Shown piece by piece: positions 7,927-17,678 of a DNA stretch of 64,000 bases. This DNA comes from Micromonospora peucetia (GTDB taxonomy: Bacteria > Actinomycetota > Actinomycetes > Mycobacteriales > Micromonosporaceae): the NCBI RefSeq assembly GCF_900091625.1, contig NZ_FMIC01000002.1, positions 2,232,001 to 2,296,000 on the forward strand. The letters run 5' to 3'. The position numbers and the translations under genes are program-made. The notes below the pieces were generated by a model that saw only the letters and a list, made by a program, of their open reading frames with translations, was not told where the DNA came from and ran no database searches. Position 1 is the first letter of the stretch, and every line of letters begins with the position of its first letter.

Positions 7927-8265
7927 GGCGGTGATCCTGCCTCTGCGGCGACGACGGAGGCGTACCGGGCCGATTCCCCGGGTGCGGGTCTTGCGGACGA
8001 TTCGCCGGTAATGGCTCCGTCGCGAATCCGTGCCGGCACCGGAGCGCGCAAGGAAAGCGCGATTGCGGCGGCCGATGTCGTCGCCGTCGCGTGTGAAGCG
8101 GGACCAGCCGACGGCCGGTCACTGTACTCGGCGACCCCGGACCGGTCGACCCCTGAAATGTTCGACACTTACCGTGTCCGCAATCAATACCGCGAGTTCG
8201 CCCCTGCCCGCCAAGCCGCTCGTGCCGTACACTCGCATCCGATTCAATGACGAGGCGGGCGAAGG
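7927..8265. promoter_or_regulatory. Divergent intergenic region upstream of the peptide cluster
   Basis: About 340 bp with no gene separate the cyclase start from the GTG at 8266. It becomes relatively AT-rich toward the cluster (around 8155-8250), consistent with a promoter. I see no clear operator. Confidence 0.4.
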
Positions 8266-9642
8266 GTGCGGTTCACGGTGCGACACGACAATTCGGACTG
8301 CAATTTCGCGGAATTGAACGCGCCGCTGGTGGCGGCATTGCAGAGTGAGCCGGCGCGGTCCGCGCTCGTCGCGGCCGCGCCGTCGGTGCGGCGTTTCATG
8401 GACGATCTCGGCGCCACCCGGATGCGGATCATTCCCTATCCGCTCGTCATCGACCGGGACGAGTTCGACCGGATGGCCGAGGCGGCCCGCGCCATGCTGG
8501 AGGCGCAGACGGTGGTGATCCGCGAGTTCCTCCGGTCGGGGCCGCCCGAACGGCTGTTGACGGAATTCGGCCTGCCCGCCGAGATTGCGCCCTTCGTCAA
8601 TTGGGAACAATTGGAGTCCGTCGAGCAGGTCTTCGCCCGCGTCGACGTGCTGCCGACCCCGTCCGGATATCAATTCTGCGAATTCAACGTCGACTCGTCG
8701 ATTTCGGGATTCGAGTTCCACGACTGCTATCAGGTGATGGGTGAGGCGGTCGGCATTCCGTGGCTCGCCGGTACGCCCCGGCCTGAGGAACAGATCGCGG
8801 ACGTCGTCACCGGGGCTTTCCACCAGGGCGGGTTCGACCGGGTGGTGGTGTGTGACTGGTCGAGCCGCATCGGAGTGGGCTACTTCGGCTTCGAGTTGTT
8901 GACCGAGACGCTGCGCCGGCGACTGCCCGACGTGCCGGTCGACCTGATCTACCACGCCGACTATCCGCAGCGGTGGCTCGAGCCGTCGGCCGGCAAACGC
9001 ACCCTGGTCTATCGCGGCTTCATGCACGAGGACATGGACGACGACTACGACTTCATCACCCGGCTGGTCGGCAGCGGCGCCTCCGTGATCAACCTCTTCG
9101 AGGCCGAGATCCGTACGCACAAGCGCTGGATGGCGATGTTCTGGGAGGAGCGCTTCGCCAGCCTGCTGCCCGCCGACGTGCGCGACATGGTCAGCCGCTA
9201 CCTGCCCCACACCGTCTCGGTGACCCCGGAGAACCGCGACCGCCTGCTGGCCGACCGTGCCGAGTACGTGTTCAAGTTCGGGCACTCGTCCGGTGGGCAC
9301 GACGTAATGCTCGGGGCCGACCACGACGCGGACACGATCGCCGCCCGGCTGGCCGAGCGCGGCCCCGACGGCTGGCTCGCCCAGCGCCGCGTGCCGCTCG
9401 CCGAGTGCCGGTTCGCCCCCGAGGTCGGCGCCGAGCCGGTGCCCCACCACGTCGTGCTCGGGCTCTACGTGCTCGGCGGCGAGTGTTCCGGCATGAACAT
9501 CCGCGCCGACCGGGGCTCGGCCGTGGTCAACATCCACCAGTCGGCGGCCAGCGGCTGGGCCATCCCGATGGACGCCGACGAACGGCGGCGGCTGATCGAG
9601 CGCGTGCAGGCGATCGGGCCGGCGGCCCGCGAACGACACTGA
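8266..9642 (+). CDS. Circularly permuted ATP-grasp-like ligase
   Basis: The 458-residue protein has features of the circularly permuted ATP-grasp group. They are an acidic strand YQFCEFNVDSSISG (about residues 144-157), a lysine-bearing strand with Gly-rich loop YVFKFGHSSGGHDVML (about 338-353), then WLAQRRVPL, and a C-terminal LGLYVLGGECSGMNIRAD. The proteins at 11799 and 45965 share this motif order. Such enzymes make amide bonds from ATP-activated carboxylates. GTG 8266 is used; GTG 8278 is possible. The stop lies 17 bp before phzF-like ATG 9660, so the two form an operon. Substrates are unknown. Confidence 0.7.
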   Translation: MRFTVRHDNSDCNFAELNAPLVAALQSEPARSALVAAAPSVRRFMDDLGATRMRIIPYPLVIDRDEFDRMAEAARAMLEAQTVVIREFLRSGPPERLLTEFGLPAEIAPFVNWEQLESVEQVFARVDVLPTPSGYQFCEFNVDSSISGFEFHDCYQVMGEAVGIPWLAGTPRPEEQIADVVTGAFHQGGFDRVVVCDWSSRIGVGYFGFELLTETLRRRLPDVPVDLIYHADYPQRWLEPSAGKRTLVYRGFMHEDMDDDYDFITRLVGSGASVINLFEAEIRTHKRWMAMFWEERFASLLPADVRDMVSRYLPHTVSVTPENRDRLLADRAEYVFKFGHSSGGHDVMLGADHDADTIAARLAERGPDGWLAQRRVPLAECRFAPEVGAEPVPHHVVLGLYVLGGECSGMNIRADRGSAVVNIHQSAASGWAIPMDADERRRLIERVQAIGPAARERH

Positions 9643-9659
9643 CACCAGTTGGAGGCACG

Positions 9660-10487
9660 ATGGAGATTCCCCTTTACCAGGTCGACGCGTTCACCGACCG
9701 GGTGTTCTTCGGCAATCCGGCCGCGGTCTGCCCCCTGGACGAGTGGCTCAGCGACGAGGTGATGCAGGCGATCGGCCTGGAGAACAACCTCGCGGAGACC
9801 GCGTTCATCATCGACCAGGGCGACAGCTTCGCGCTGCGCTGGTTCACGCCGTCGATGGAGGTCGACCTCTGCGGGCACGCCACGCTCGCCGCGGCCCACG
9901 TGGTGCTGCACCACCTGCGGCCCGAATGGAACGAGGTCACCTTCCACTCCCGCACCGGTCCCCTCGTGGTCAGCCGTACCCCCGAGGGACAGTTCGTGAT
10001 GTCCTTCCCCGCGCTGCCGCGCGAGCGGGTCGACCCGCCGGAGGCCCTGCTCGCCGGGCTGTCGATCGCGCCCACCGCGGTCTACGGGGGAATGGACTAC
10101 ATGGCGGTCTACGACAACGAGGAGGACCTGCGCGCGGTCGAACCCGACCAGCGGATGCTCGGGACCCTGGACCGGCGTGCGGTGGTCGTCACGGCCCCCG
10201 GGATCTCCTCCGACTTCGTCTCCCGTTTCTTCGGCCCCAAGCAGTCGATCCCGGAGGACCCGTTCACCGGGTCGGCCCACTGCATGCTGGTCCCCTACTG
10301 GGCGGAGGTGCTGGGCAGGACCGAGCTGACCTCCCGGCAGTTCTCTCCCCGGCTCGGCAAGCCGCACACCATCCACGCCAACTGCGAGCTGCGCGGCGAC
10401 CGGGTCATCCTGGGCGGGTCGACGCGCCAGTACCTCGCCGGCGTCATCACGCTGGACGACGAGGAAGTCGCTCGACTCAGTCGCTGA
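9660..10487 (+). CDS. PhzF-family isomerase/epimerase
   Basis: The 275-residue protein has the PhzF/DAP-epimerase-like fold signature: YQVDAFTDRVFFGNPAAVC at the start, the catalytic Glu region NLAETAFI (about residue 45), LRWFTPSMEVDLCGHATLAAAH and late EDPFTGSAHCML. PhzF enzymes catalyse proton shifts or isomerisations on small metabolites. GGAGG lies 6 bp before ATG 9660. It is coupled to the ATP-grasp-like gene upstream and ends overlapping the tail of the convergent exporter by 11 bp. Confidence 0.9.
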   Translation: MEIPLYQVDAFTDRVFFGNPAAVCPLDEWLSDEVMQAIGLENNLAETAFIIDQGDSFALRWFTPSMEVDLCGHATLAAAHVVLHHLRPEWNEVTFHSRTGPLVVSRTPEGQFVMSFPALPRERVDPPEALLAGLSIAPTAVYGGMDYMAVYDNEEDLRAVEPDQRMLGTLDRRAVVVTAPGISSDFVSRFFGPKQSIPEDPFTGSAHCMLVPYWAEVLGRTELTSRQFSPRLGKPHTIHANCELRGDRVILGGSTRQYLAGVITLDDEEVARLSR

Positions 10488-11766
10488 GCTGTCGTGCCTC
10501 CGGCCGTGCCCCGTCGCCCGCCGCCCCTTCGGGCGGCGGCTCCGGGGCCGGCTCGGGCTCGACGTCCAGGTCGACCACCCGACGCAGCGGCGAGAAGTAC
10601 AGCGGGACGATGGAGACAAGTTCGCCGGCGACCGCGAGCGCGAGGGTCTGGCGGACGCCGATGACGTTCGCGACCAGCCCGGCGGCCGACGCGCCCAACG
10701 GGATCACGCCCCAGACCAGGAACCGCATCGTCGCGCTCAACCGAGCCTGCATGCCCGGCGCGCACAGCGCCTGCCGGACCGACAGTTGCAGGATGTTGGA
10801 GACGACGATGCATCCCGAGGCGATGCCGTAGCCGATGCTGGCGACGATCAGCCAGGTACCGCTGCGCGCGAAGGGCAGCGGAATCGAGGCGATCCCCGCC
10901 AGCACGCACGCGCCGAGGACGGTCGGCCCGACGCCGAAGCGCCGGGACAGCCGGACCGCCGAGAGGGCGCCGAGGGTCGCGCCGGCACCGGCGCCGGAGA
11001 AGATGATCCCGATGTACGCCGACGGCAGCCGCAGTACCGACGCCAGCAGCAGCAGGAACATGGTGGTGGTCGCGATGTTGCAGAAGTTGTACGTCGAGCT
11101 GCGAATGGCCATCACCCGGAACATCGGCACCCGCAGCACGTACCTGATGCCGTCGCGTACGTCTCTGACCAGCGTGGTGGTGCGTGCCGGCGGGGCCGCC
11201 GCCGCTCCGGTCACCCGGATCCGGCTGAGCAGCAGCGTGGCGATGCCGAAGCAGACGGCCGCAGCGCCGAGGACGTACGACGACGTGGCCAGCGCCAACA
11301 GGAAGCCGGCGATGGCCGGGCCGGTGATCTCCGCCAGCGAGAGGGTGAACTCCACCCGCGAGTTGGCGCCGGGCAGCAGCTGCCGGTCGACGATCCGCGG
11401 CAGGATGCTCTGGTAGGAGATCCCCAGGAAGACCGTGCAGAGGCTCGCCGCGAACATCAACGCGTACAGCGGTTGGATGGAGAGGCCGCCGGTCAGCGCC
11501 AGTGCCGCGATGGTCCCGAACACGGCCGTACGGCCCAGGCTGGCGAACACCAGGACCCGCTCGACGCGCCGGCGGTCGATCCACGCCCCCGCCGGCAGCC
11601 CGAGGAGCAGGAAGCCCAGGAACTCGCAGGTCACCAGGAACCCGACCTGCGCCGGTGTGGCGTTCAGGGTCTTCACGGCGAACAGCGGGATGACGACCGT
11701 CGCCACCTCGTACCCGAACTGGCTGGTGGTCTCTGCCGACCACAGCAGGCGGAAGTTCTTCTTCAG
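10477..11766 (-). CDS. MFS exporter of the peptide cluster (apparent CTG start)
   Basis: A 12-TM-type major facilitator of about 429 residues, with the MFS loop AGAWIDRRRVERVL between helices 2 and 3 and an acidic/proline-rich cytoplasmic tail. The first ATG/GTG-type codon in frame is GTG 11706, but that drops the conserved FRLLWSAETTSQFGYEVATV start also found in the fragment at 47340. The frame has a TAG five codons before CTG 11766, and AGGAG lies 6 bases upstream of that CTG, so CTG is the best-supported start. It probably exports the cluster product and gives self-resistance. Confidence 0.8.
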   Translation of the reverse strand: MKKNFRLLWSAETTSQFGYEVATVVIPLFAVKTLNATPAQVGFLVTCEFLGFLLLGLPAGAWIDRRRVERVLVFASLGRTAVFGTIAALALTGGLSIQPLYALMFAASLCTVFLGISYQSILPRIVDRQLLPGANSRVEFTLSLAEITGPAIAGFLLALATSSYVLGAAAVCFGIATLLLSRIRVTGAAAAPPARTTTLVRDVRDGIRYVLRVPMFRVMAIRSSTYNFCNIATTTMFLLLLASVLRLPSAYIGIIFSGAGAGATLGALSAVRLSRRFGVGPTVLGACVLAGIASIPLPFARSGTWLIVASIGYGIASGCIVVSNILQLSVRQALCAPGMQARLSATMRFLVWGVIPLGASAAGLVANVIGVRQTLALAVAGELVSIVPLYFSPLRRVVDLDVEPEPAPEPPPEGAAGDGARPEARQLSD

Positions 11767-11798
11767 GGCGATCTCCTACCCGTGACCGGCGGCGATGT

Positions 11799-13169
11799 TC
11801 AGGCCCCCGGGTGCAGCAGCACCGGTGCCAGCAGGACGTTCGAGATGCCACGGACCACAGCCCCCGGCACGGTGGTCAGGCGGCAGGAGAAGCCGGTGAA
11901 CCCACCGGGCCCGTAGTGCATCCCCCATACCGCGTACCAGTCCCGTTCCGTCACGCCGTCCGTGTCGAAGCCCGGCTCCACCCGCTGGACGACTCTCCGT
12001 TGCAGGATGTGGCGACCGTTCTCGGCCGCGGAGGCGAGCGCCGCCCGCCACGTCCCGTCGTCGACCGTCCAGCCGGCCACCGTGCCCTCGCCGCGGGCCA
12101 GGGTGGTGGGCTTCAGGATGGTGCTCGCCCGGTCGCGGACGAAACCGGTCAGGTCGGTGGCCGCGTCGACGTGGGTGGTCTCGGGAAGGACCCGCCGCAA
12201 CGCGGCACGTTCGCCGTCGGTCAGCGCGTCCTGCACCTCGGGGAGCCACACCAGGGCGAGGCACGCCTTGCTGTTGTACATGTCGTGCACCGGCGAGGTG
12301 GCCATCGGCGGCATGGCGGAGCCTGGTGCCGGATGCAGCCGCTGCCAGGCCAGTACCGGATCCGGCTCCTCCGCCAGTTCCGTCAGGTTGAACAACCGCA
12401 GCAGGTGGGTCACCCCGGCGACGTGGTCGGCGACGCTGCCGTCCGGCTCGTGCAGGTCCGCGACCTCCGCCAGGCGGGTCCGCAGCGGACGATCGGAGTA
12501 CGCCTCCAGGCACTCGCCCAGGGGACGCCAGTCGCCAGCCCACTCCGCGAGCGCACCGGTCGCTTCGACCATGAGCACCTCCGCCTGCCCGGTCGGCTGC
12601 GGCGCCTCGGCGTGGTGCCCCGTGTGCGTGGTCTCCACCGTGCGCAGCAGGTCGAGCAGGGCGGTGATGGGGTCGAGGTGTCGCAGTCTGTGCCGCTCGG
12701 CGAAGGGCCGGAAGGCCGGTTCCTCCATGACCGCGGGGAGCCAGGCAGTGCGTTCGGCACCGCCGACGGCGGGGCTCAGGCCCAGCTCCAGGACCTTGAA
12801 CCCGGTTCCGTCGTGGATCAGGTCGGCGCGGCCGTACGGCACCAGGGCGGGCAGGTCGGTTCCTGCCAACAGCGGGCGCAGCACCTCCGGCACGTCGGTC
12901 AGCGCGCCGAACGCGGCCGTGCTGCCACCCGCGAGCAGGTGGGGCAACCGTCCCACGACGTCGAGCAGCACCGTGAAGTCGGCGTAGAACGACGTGAGCT
13001 CCCGCTCGTCGACGAACATCACCCGGTGGAAGCTCTGTGCCTCGATGTCGGGCCCCAGCACCCGGGCGGCGGTGCTGGCCGGCAGATCCGGTGGCAGCTC
13101 ACCGTCCCGTACCGCCCGCAGGTAGTCCGTTGCCGGATCCTGCGACGCCGACCGTTCCGGCGCGCTCAT
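11799..13169 (-). CDS. ATP-grasp-like (circularly permuted) enzyme, paralogue of 45965 gene
   Basis: The 456-residue product aligns end to end with the 466-residue product at 45965, sharing for example YGRADL-x-HDGTGFKV, ILKPTTLARGEGTVAGWTVDD and RVVxRVEPG. The lysine strand followed by ARGEGTVAGW and the late VWGMHYGPGGFTGFSCRL correspond in order to features of the 8266 protein. I therefore place it with circularly permuted ATP-grasps, making a second amide-forming enzyme of that type. ATG 13169 is used. It follows the classical ATP-grasp gene by 75 bp and precedes the exporter. Catalysis is inferred. Confidence 0.65.
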   Translation of the reverse strand: MSAPERSASQDPATDYLRAVRDGELPPDLPASTAARVLGPDIEAQSFHRVMFVDERELTSFYADFTVLLDVVGRLPHLLAGGSTAAFGALTDVPEVLRPLLAGTDLPALVPYGRADLIHDGTGFKVLELGLSPAVGGAERTAWLPAVMEEPAFRPFAERHRLRHLDPITALLDLLRTVETTHTGHHAEAPQPTGQAEVLMVEATGALAEWAGDWRPLGECLEAYSDRPLRTRLAEVADLHEPDGSVADHVAGVTHLLRLFNLTELAEEPDPVLAWQRLHPAPGSAMPPMATSPVHDMYNSKACLALVWLPEVQDALTDGERAALRRVLPETTHVDAATDLTGFVRDRASTILKPTTLARGEGTVAGWTVDDGTWRAALASAAENGRHILQRRVVQRVEPGFDTDGVTERDWYAVWGMHYGPGGFTGFSCRLTTVPGAVVRGISNVLLAPVLLHPGA

Positions 13170-13244
13170 GCGGCTGACTTCCGCGTGGCGGCCCGCCGGC
13201 GGAAGCGTGCGGTGCCGCCGTCGGGCAGCCGTGGTGTGCGCTGG

Positions 13245-14510
13245 TCAGGCCGACAAGAACAAGGCACCCTCTGCCTCCAGTTCACGTAGTTGGCGGTAGT
13301 CGCCCGTGATGGTCTCCGGGCTCTCGTGGACCAGGAAGACCAGGCCCGGGGTCGTGTACGAGTTGACGGTGACCTGTAACGGGTCGCCGGCCTCGAGGTA
13401 GGTGTCGACGGCGTGGAAGGACGGCAGCCCGCGGAGCAGGCGAAGGTCGTAACCGGCGAGGGTCCCCGACTGGCGGGACAGCAACTGCACCATGGCGGCG
13501 TGTCGGCGGAGAACGGGACGCCAGTCCTCGCGGACCCGGGCGGCGAAGCGGTCCGGAGCCACGATCGTCTCGGCCACCAACTGCACCGCGTTGGTGCCCG
13601 TCGCCTCGGTCAGTTGCGAGATGTCGATCGAGCCCATGAACCGGGCGCCGGTCTCGACGAGCACCGGCTGACCGGCGACCATCATGACCTCCGTGTGTGC
13701 CGTGCCCTCGCGGATGTCCAGGGCGTCGAGCACGGTCCCGACGAAGCCGTGCAACTGGTCGAAGACGGCATCGCGCGGATCGACGAGCCGCTCCAGGTCG
13801 TAGAGCGCCGTACCACCCTCGTGGCGCTTCTTCGTGTGCCAGATGTCCGAGACGATGTATCCGCCCCCGGCCGACACGGTGTTGACGGCGTACTCGTCAC
13901 CTGCCATGAACGGCTGGACGAGGAGTTCCTCGATCGCGGAGCCGAACACGTCGGGTGCGCCCAGCCAGCCCTTGAACGCGGCGTCGAGGTCCGCCTCGGA
14001 GCGGCATCGCAGGAAGCCGAAGCTGCCGGAACTCGATCGGGGCTTGACGACGGCGTCGCCCAGCCAACCGTGCGTGCGCAGCCACTCCGCCGCCTCGTCG
14101 CGGGAGGAGGCGCTCAGGTGCGGGATGACGGCGACGCCCCTGGCCGCCGCGGCACGTGCCATGTGGTGCTTGTCGCGGCGGCACCGGGTCGTCGCCGGAT
14201 CGTTGCCGGGCACGCCAAGCGCTTTGGCCAGCTGGTCACCCAGCTCGACACCGGTCTCGGCGCCGGCCACCACGCGGCGTGGGCGCAGGCCCGCCCGGTC
14301 GAGCCGGTCGACGATGGCGTCGACGTCGCCGTCGTGCAGGTAGCTGTCGAGATAGGCGTGCTCGACGCCGGTGCGCAGGAGGAACTGCGGCAGGTCCGGG
14401 TCGCTCTGCACGTGCACCGCGCCGAGGCCGTAGCCGGCGAGGGCCGGCGCGAGCGCGTTCGCCGTCGAGTATCCGTCCACGACGACACAGACTTCACTGG
14501 CGTGTCGCAT
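13245..14510 (-). CDS. ATP-grasp amino-acid/peptide ligase
   Basis: The 421-residue enzyme has the classical ATP-grasp layout. An N-terminal Rossmann-like domain (VCVVVDGYSTANALAPALA) comes first, then the central lysine strand DAVVKPRSSSGSFGF. The ligand-binding segment ELLVQPFMAGDEYAVNTVS follows, and the metal-binding end is EVMMVAGQPVLVETGARFMG, with the Glu of VETGAR. It resembles carnosine-synthase-type and L-amino-acid ligases (BacD-like). Met 14510 is chosen because it starts the Rossmann strand and lies 8 bp after the upstream gene. It is a homologue of the 20896 gene; a deleted copy of its C-terminus lies at 45690. Confidence 0.85.
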   Translation of the reverse strand: MRHASEVCVVVDGYSTANALAPALAGYGLGAVHVQSDPDLPQFLLRTGVEHAYLDSYLHDGDVDAIVDRLDRAGLRPRRVVAGAETGVELGDQLAKALGVPGNDPATTRCRRDKHHMARAAAARGVAVIPHLSASSRDEAAEWLRTHGWLGDAVVKPRSSSGSFGFLRCRSEADLDAAFKGWLGAPDVFGSAIEELLVQPFMAGDEYAVNTVSAGGGYIVSDIWHTKKRHEGGTALYDLERLVDPRDAVFDQLHGFVGTVLDALDIREGTAHTEVMMVAGQPVLVETGARFMGSIDISQLTEATGTNAVQLVAETIVAPDRFAARVREDWRPVLRRHAAMVQLLSRQSGTLAGYDLRLLRGLPSFHAVDTYLEAGDPLQVTVNSYTTPGLVFLVHESPETITGDYRQLRELEAEGALFLSA

Positions 14511-14518
14511 GATCCGCC

Positions 14519-15364
14519 TCAGGACTCTCGTCGCAGCAGGAAGTACGCCCGCATCGGCGGGATCATGTCGAGCTGCGCGGCGACGGGCGAGTGCCGAGCC
14601 GCCCCCTCCAGCAGGTCGAAGACCTCGTCCGGGGTGATGTCCCGGGTGAACAGCATCTTGATGGCGATCTTCAGGAAGTCCCGGTAGTTGGTGGCGTCCA
14701 TGAGCACCCCGGCGCGCTCGAACGCGGCGAGTTCCTCCCGGTCGACCGGCTGCCGCGCGACCTGGTGCGTGCTCGGGATGCTCGGCGACTGGACCTCGCC
14801 GGTGAAGCAGGCGGCGAGCGAGTCGGCCTGGAAGTCGAGCACCAGGTGGGTGCGGTCCTTCGTCCACCCGGAGACCGCGCTGTGGGCCTGGGTGGCGTCG
14901 AGGAACCAGATCTCACCGACGTTCATGTGGTAGAGCGTCGTGTTGTGCGAGCTGACGCAGGACTCGTGGGTTTCCAGGGGGAGGTGGATGCGGATCAGGT
15001 TCGTGTCGAGTTCGAGGTAGTCCCGGTGCGGCACGAGCGCGCTGCCGGGGGTGAGCCGGGCGAGCCGGCCGTACTTCAGGCGGGACAGGTCGAAGAGCTC
15101 ACCCACCAGATGCCGCACGTACGGCAGACGCTGGCCCAGGTCGGTGACGACGGCCGGGCCCTCGTAGGGGTCGAGTCCCGCGTCGAGGCCGCGACCCGTG
15201 CCGTTCCACACCGCGCCACTCTTCCACGCGCCGCAGACGAACTCGCTGTACTTGTCCGTGTAGGGGAACGTCGCCATGGTGTCGAGGTCCGTGGCGAGGC
15301 TGTCGGCGTCGATGCCGCAGGTGCCGAGGATGCCGGTGTCGATCGAGTTCGTAACGGTGGTCAT
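14519..15364 (-). CDS. Fe(II)/2-oxoglutarate oxygenase, proline 3-hydroxylase-like
   Basis: The 281-residue protein has the two-domain layout of bacterial proline 3-hydroxylase: an oxygenase core and a helical C-terminal domain. The metal triad is visible as HRDYLELD (His-x-Asp) and the distal His in AHSAVSGWTKDRTHLVLDF, whose Arg would bind 2-oxoglutarate. LIRIHLPLET and NVGEIWFLDATQAH are also typical of the aspartyl/asparaginyl hydroxylase group. GGAGAG precedes ATG 15364. It is likely to hydroxylate a free or peptide-bound amino acid of the cluster product; the residue is not known. Confidence 0.85.
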   Translation of the reverse strand: MTTVTNSIDTGILGTCGIDADSLATDLDTMATFPYTDKYSEFVCGAWKSGAVWNGTGRGLDAGLDPYEGPAVVTDLGQRLPYVRHLVGELFDLSRLKYGRLARLTPGSALVPHRDYLELDTNLIRIHLPLETHESCVSSHNTTLYHMNVGEIWFLDATQAHSAVSGWTKDRTHLVLDFQADSLAACFTGEVQSPSIPSTHQVARQPVDREELAAFERAGVLMDATNYRDFLKIAIKMLFTRDITPDEVFDLLEGAARHSPVAAQLDMIPPMRAYFLLRRES

Positions 15365-15432
15365 GTCGGTACTCTCCAGCGGGAATGGGGGCGCGGAGCC
15401 GCACGTCGTCGGGAGGGGCCGGCCGGCGTGGC

Positions 15433-16560
15433 TCACACGCCGAGTCGCTCCTTGAGTTCGGCGAAGAAGGGCACGTGGAGGAACTCGCGCTTTTCGGCGT
15501 CGTACCTGGTGTACCGGCGGGTGAAATCGATCAGTCCCGCGCGGGCGGTCTCGACCCCCTCGGTCAGGACGACGTCCTCCAGTTCGGTGATCTCGCCGAC
15601 GAGCGCGGTCAGCGCCTCGGGCAGGGTCGGCAGCAGCCGGATCCGCCCCTCGTCCATCGTCAGGCCCCCCTGCTCGCGCAGGTAGTTGAAGAGCAGTTGC
15701 GACGCGATGGCGTCGTAGTTCGGCTTCGGGATTCCCTCGACCGAGTAACGCAGCAGCCGCTCGGCCAGGACGAACTCGAAGGTCAGCGCGGCGAGCTCAC
15801 GATCGATGTCCGTGTCGTTGAGGCAGACCAGCATCGACTTGACGTCGACCCGCATCTCCTCCAGGCCAGCCAGGGGCTTGTAGCTCTTCGCGGCCAGGAA
15901 CTGCGGGATCGGCATGCTGCCCGTGCGGTGGTGGAACTCGTGCAGCCGCACCCAGGAACCGGCGGCCCGTTCGACGCCGGCGTCGCCGACACTGGACAGC
16001 AGCGGGAACGAGTCCTGGACCATGGCGGCGTCGATGAGCCGGCGGGTGAGGCGGTGCCGGGCGACGAACTTGTCGATGAAATAGAAGATGAGGTCGTTCG
16101 GTTCCTGGCTGCCGTCGATGTGGTTCTCTGGAAAGAGCGCCACGACGACCCGACTGTCGAAACCCACGCTGTGCCGGACCAGGTTGACCGGCATCGTCGG
16201 GCTCGGGTAGCGGTTCATCAGCACGGGATCGGACGGGATGGTCTCGTACTCCAGGTAGTCCAGACCAAGCGTCGGAAAGTACGCGGCCGAGAACACGGAC
16301 AGGACCGTGTTGTCAGCCCGCGAGTTGATGTGCCGCTTCGTGGCCGCGAGCTGCGGCGTGTCGGTTGCGCCGGCCAGATCCTCGACGAGTGCCCTCGCCG
16401 CGGGCTGGGCGCCGAGCAACGCCGAGTCGGCGATCCAACCGGCCAGCCGGCGCAGTGCCTCCGGCGATCCGGGCTCGGCTTCCCGCTGGTAGCGGGTACG
16501 CAGCTCGTTCACTTCCTTGACGACAGCGTCTACTTCCACTGCGGGGAGGGACGACCCCAT
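15433..16560 (-). CDS. HExxH-containing hypothetical protein (zincin-like)
   Basis: The 375-residue protein belongs to no family I can name. It contains WVRLHEFHHRTG, an HExxH motif, followed about 25 residues on by GLEEMRVDVKSM, where a Glu could be the third zinc ligand as in gluzincins (dipeptidyl-peptidase III uses a similar EExRxD segment). No signal peptide or membrane helix is seen. AAAGGAG lies 6 bases before ATG 16560, which rules out the longer reading to 16695. It sits mid-operon between the diiron-oxidase-like and proline-hydroxylase-like genes. A peptidase or a metal-dependent tailoring enzyme is equally possible. Confidence 0.6.
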   Translation of the reverse strand: MGSSLPAVEVDAVVKEVNELRTRYQREAEPGSPEALRRLAGWIADSALLGAQPAARALVEDLAGATDTPQLAATKRHINSRADNTVLSVFSAAYFPTLGLDYLEYETIPSDPVLMNRYPSPTMPVNLVRHSVGFDSRVVVALFPENHIDGSQEPNDLIFYFIDKFVARHRLTRRLIDAAMVQDSFPLLSSVGDAGVERAAGSWVRLHEFHHRTGSMPIPQFLAAKSYKPLAGLEEMRVDVKSMLVCLNDTDIDRELAALTFEFVLAERLLRYSVEGIPKPNYDAIASQLLFNYLREQGGLTMDEGRIRLLPTLPEALTALVGEITELEDVVLTEGVETARAGLIDFTRRYTRYDAEKREFLHVPFFAELKERLGV

Positions 16561-16652
16561 GGCAGCTCCTTTCTTCGGAACCGGATGACTCCGGCGGTCG
16601 CCACCGCGAGCTTCGGGCGTCGGGATGGCGGCGTCAGGGTCGATCTCGGTCG

Positions 16653-17513
<861 letters not shown>

Positions 17514-17678
17514 CTATGTCGACGGCAGCCATCGAGTCGACGCGGGCCTATGATCATCGAATACCGTGTATCGCGCAACGGGAAGACAGGTGAACCCCTG
17601 TGCTTCCCCTAAGCGGGTGGCAGCCCCTCGTGCGGTGCCTCACGGGACGGGAAGTCCCGCAACCAAGCGTGACCAGCG

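Noticed and set aside
8119..9645. 508-codon minus-strand frame opposite the ATP-grasp-like gene
   Set aside because: It mirrors codon positions of the 8266 gene, is Val/Gly/Arg-rich and has no recognisable motif.
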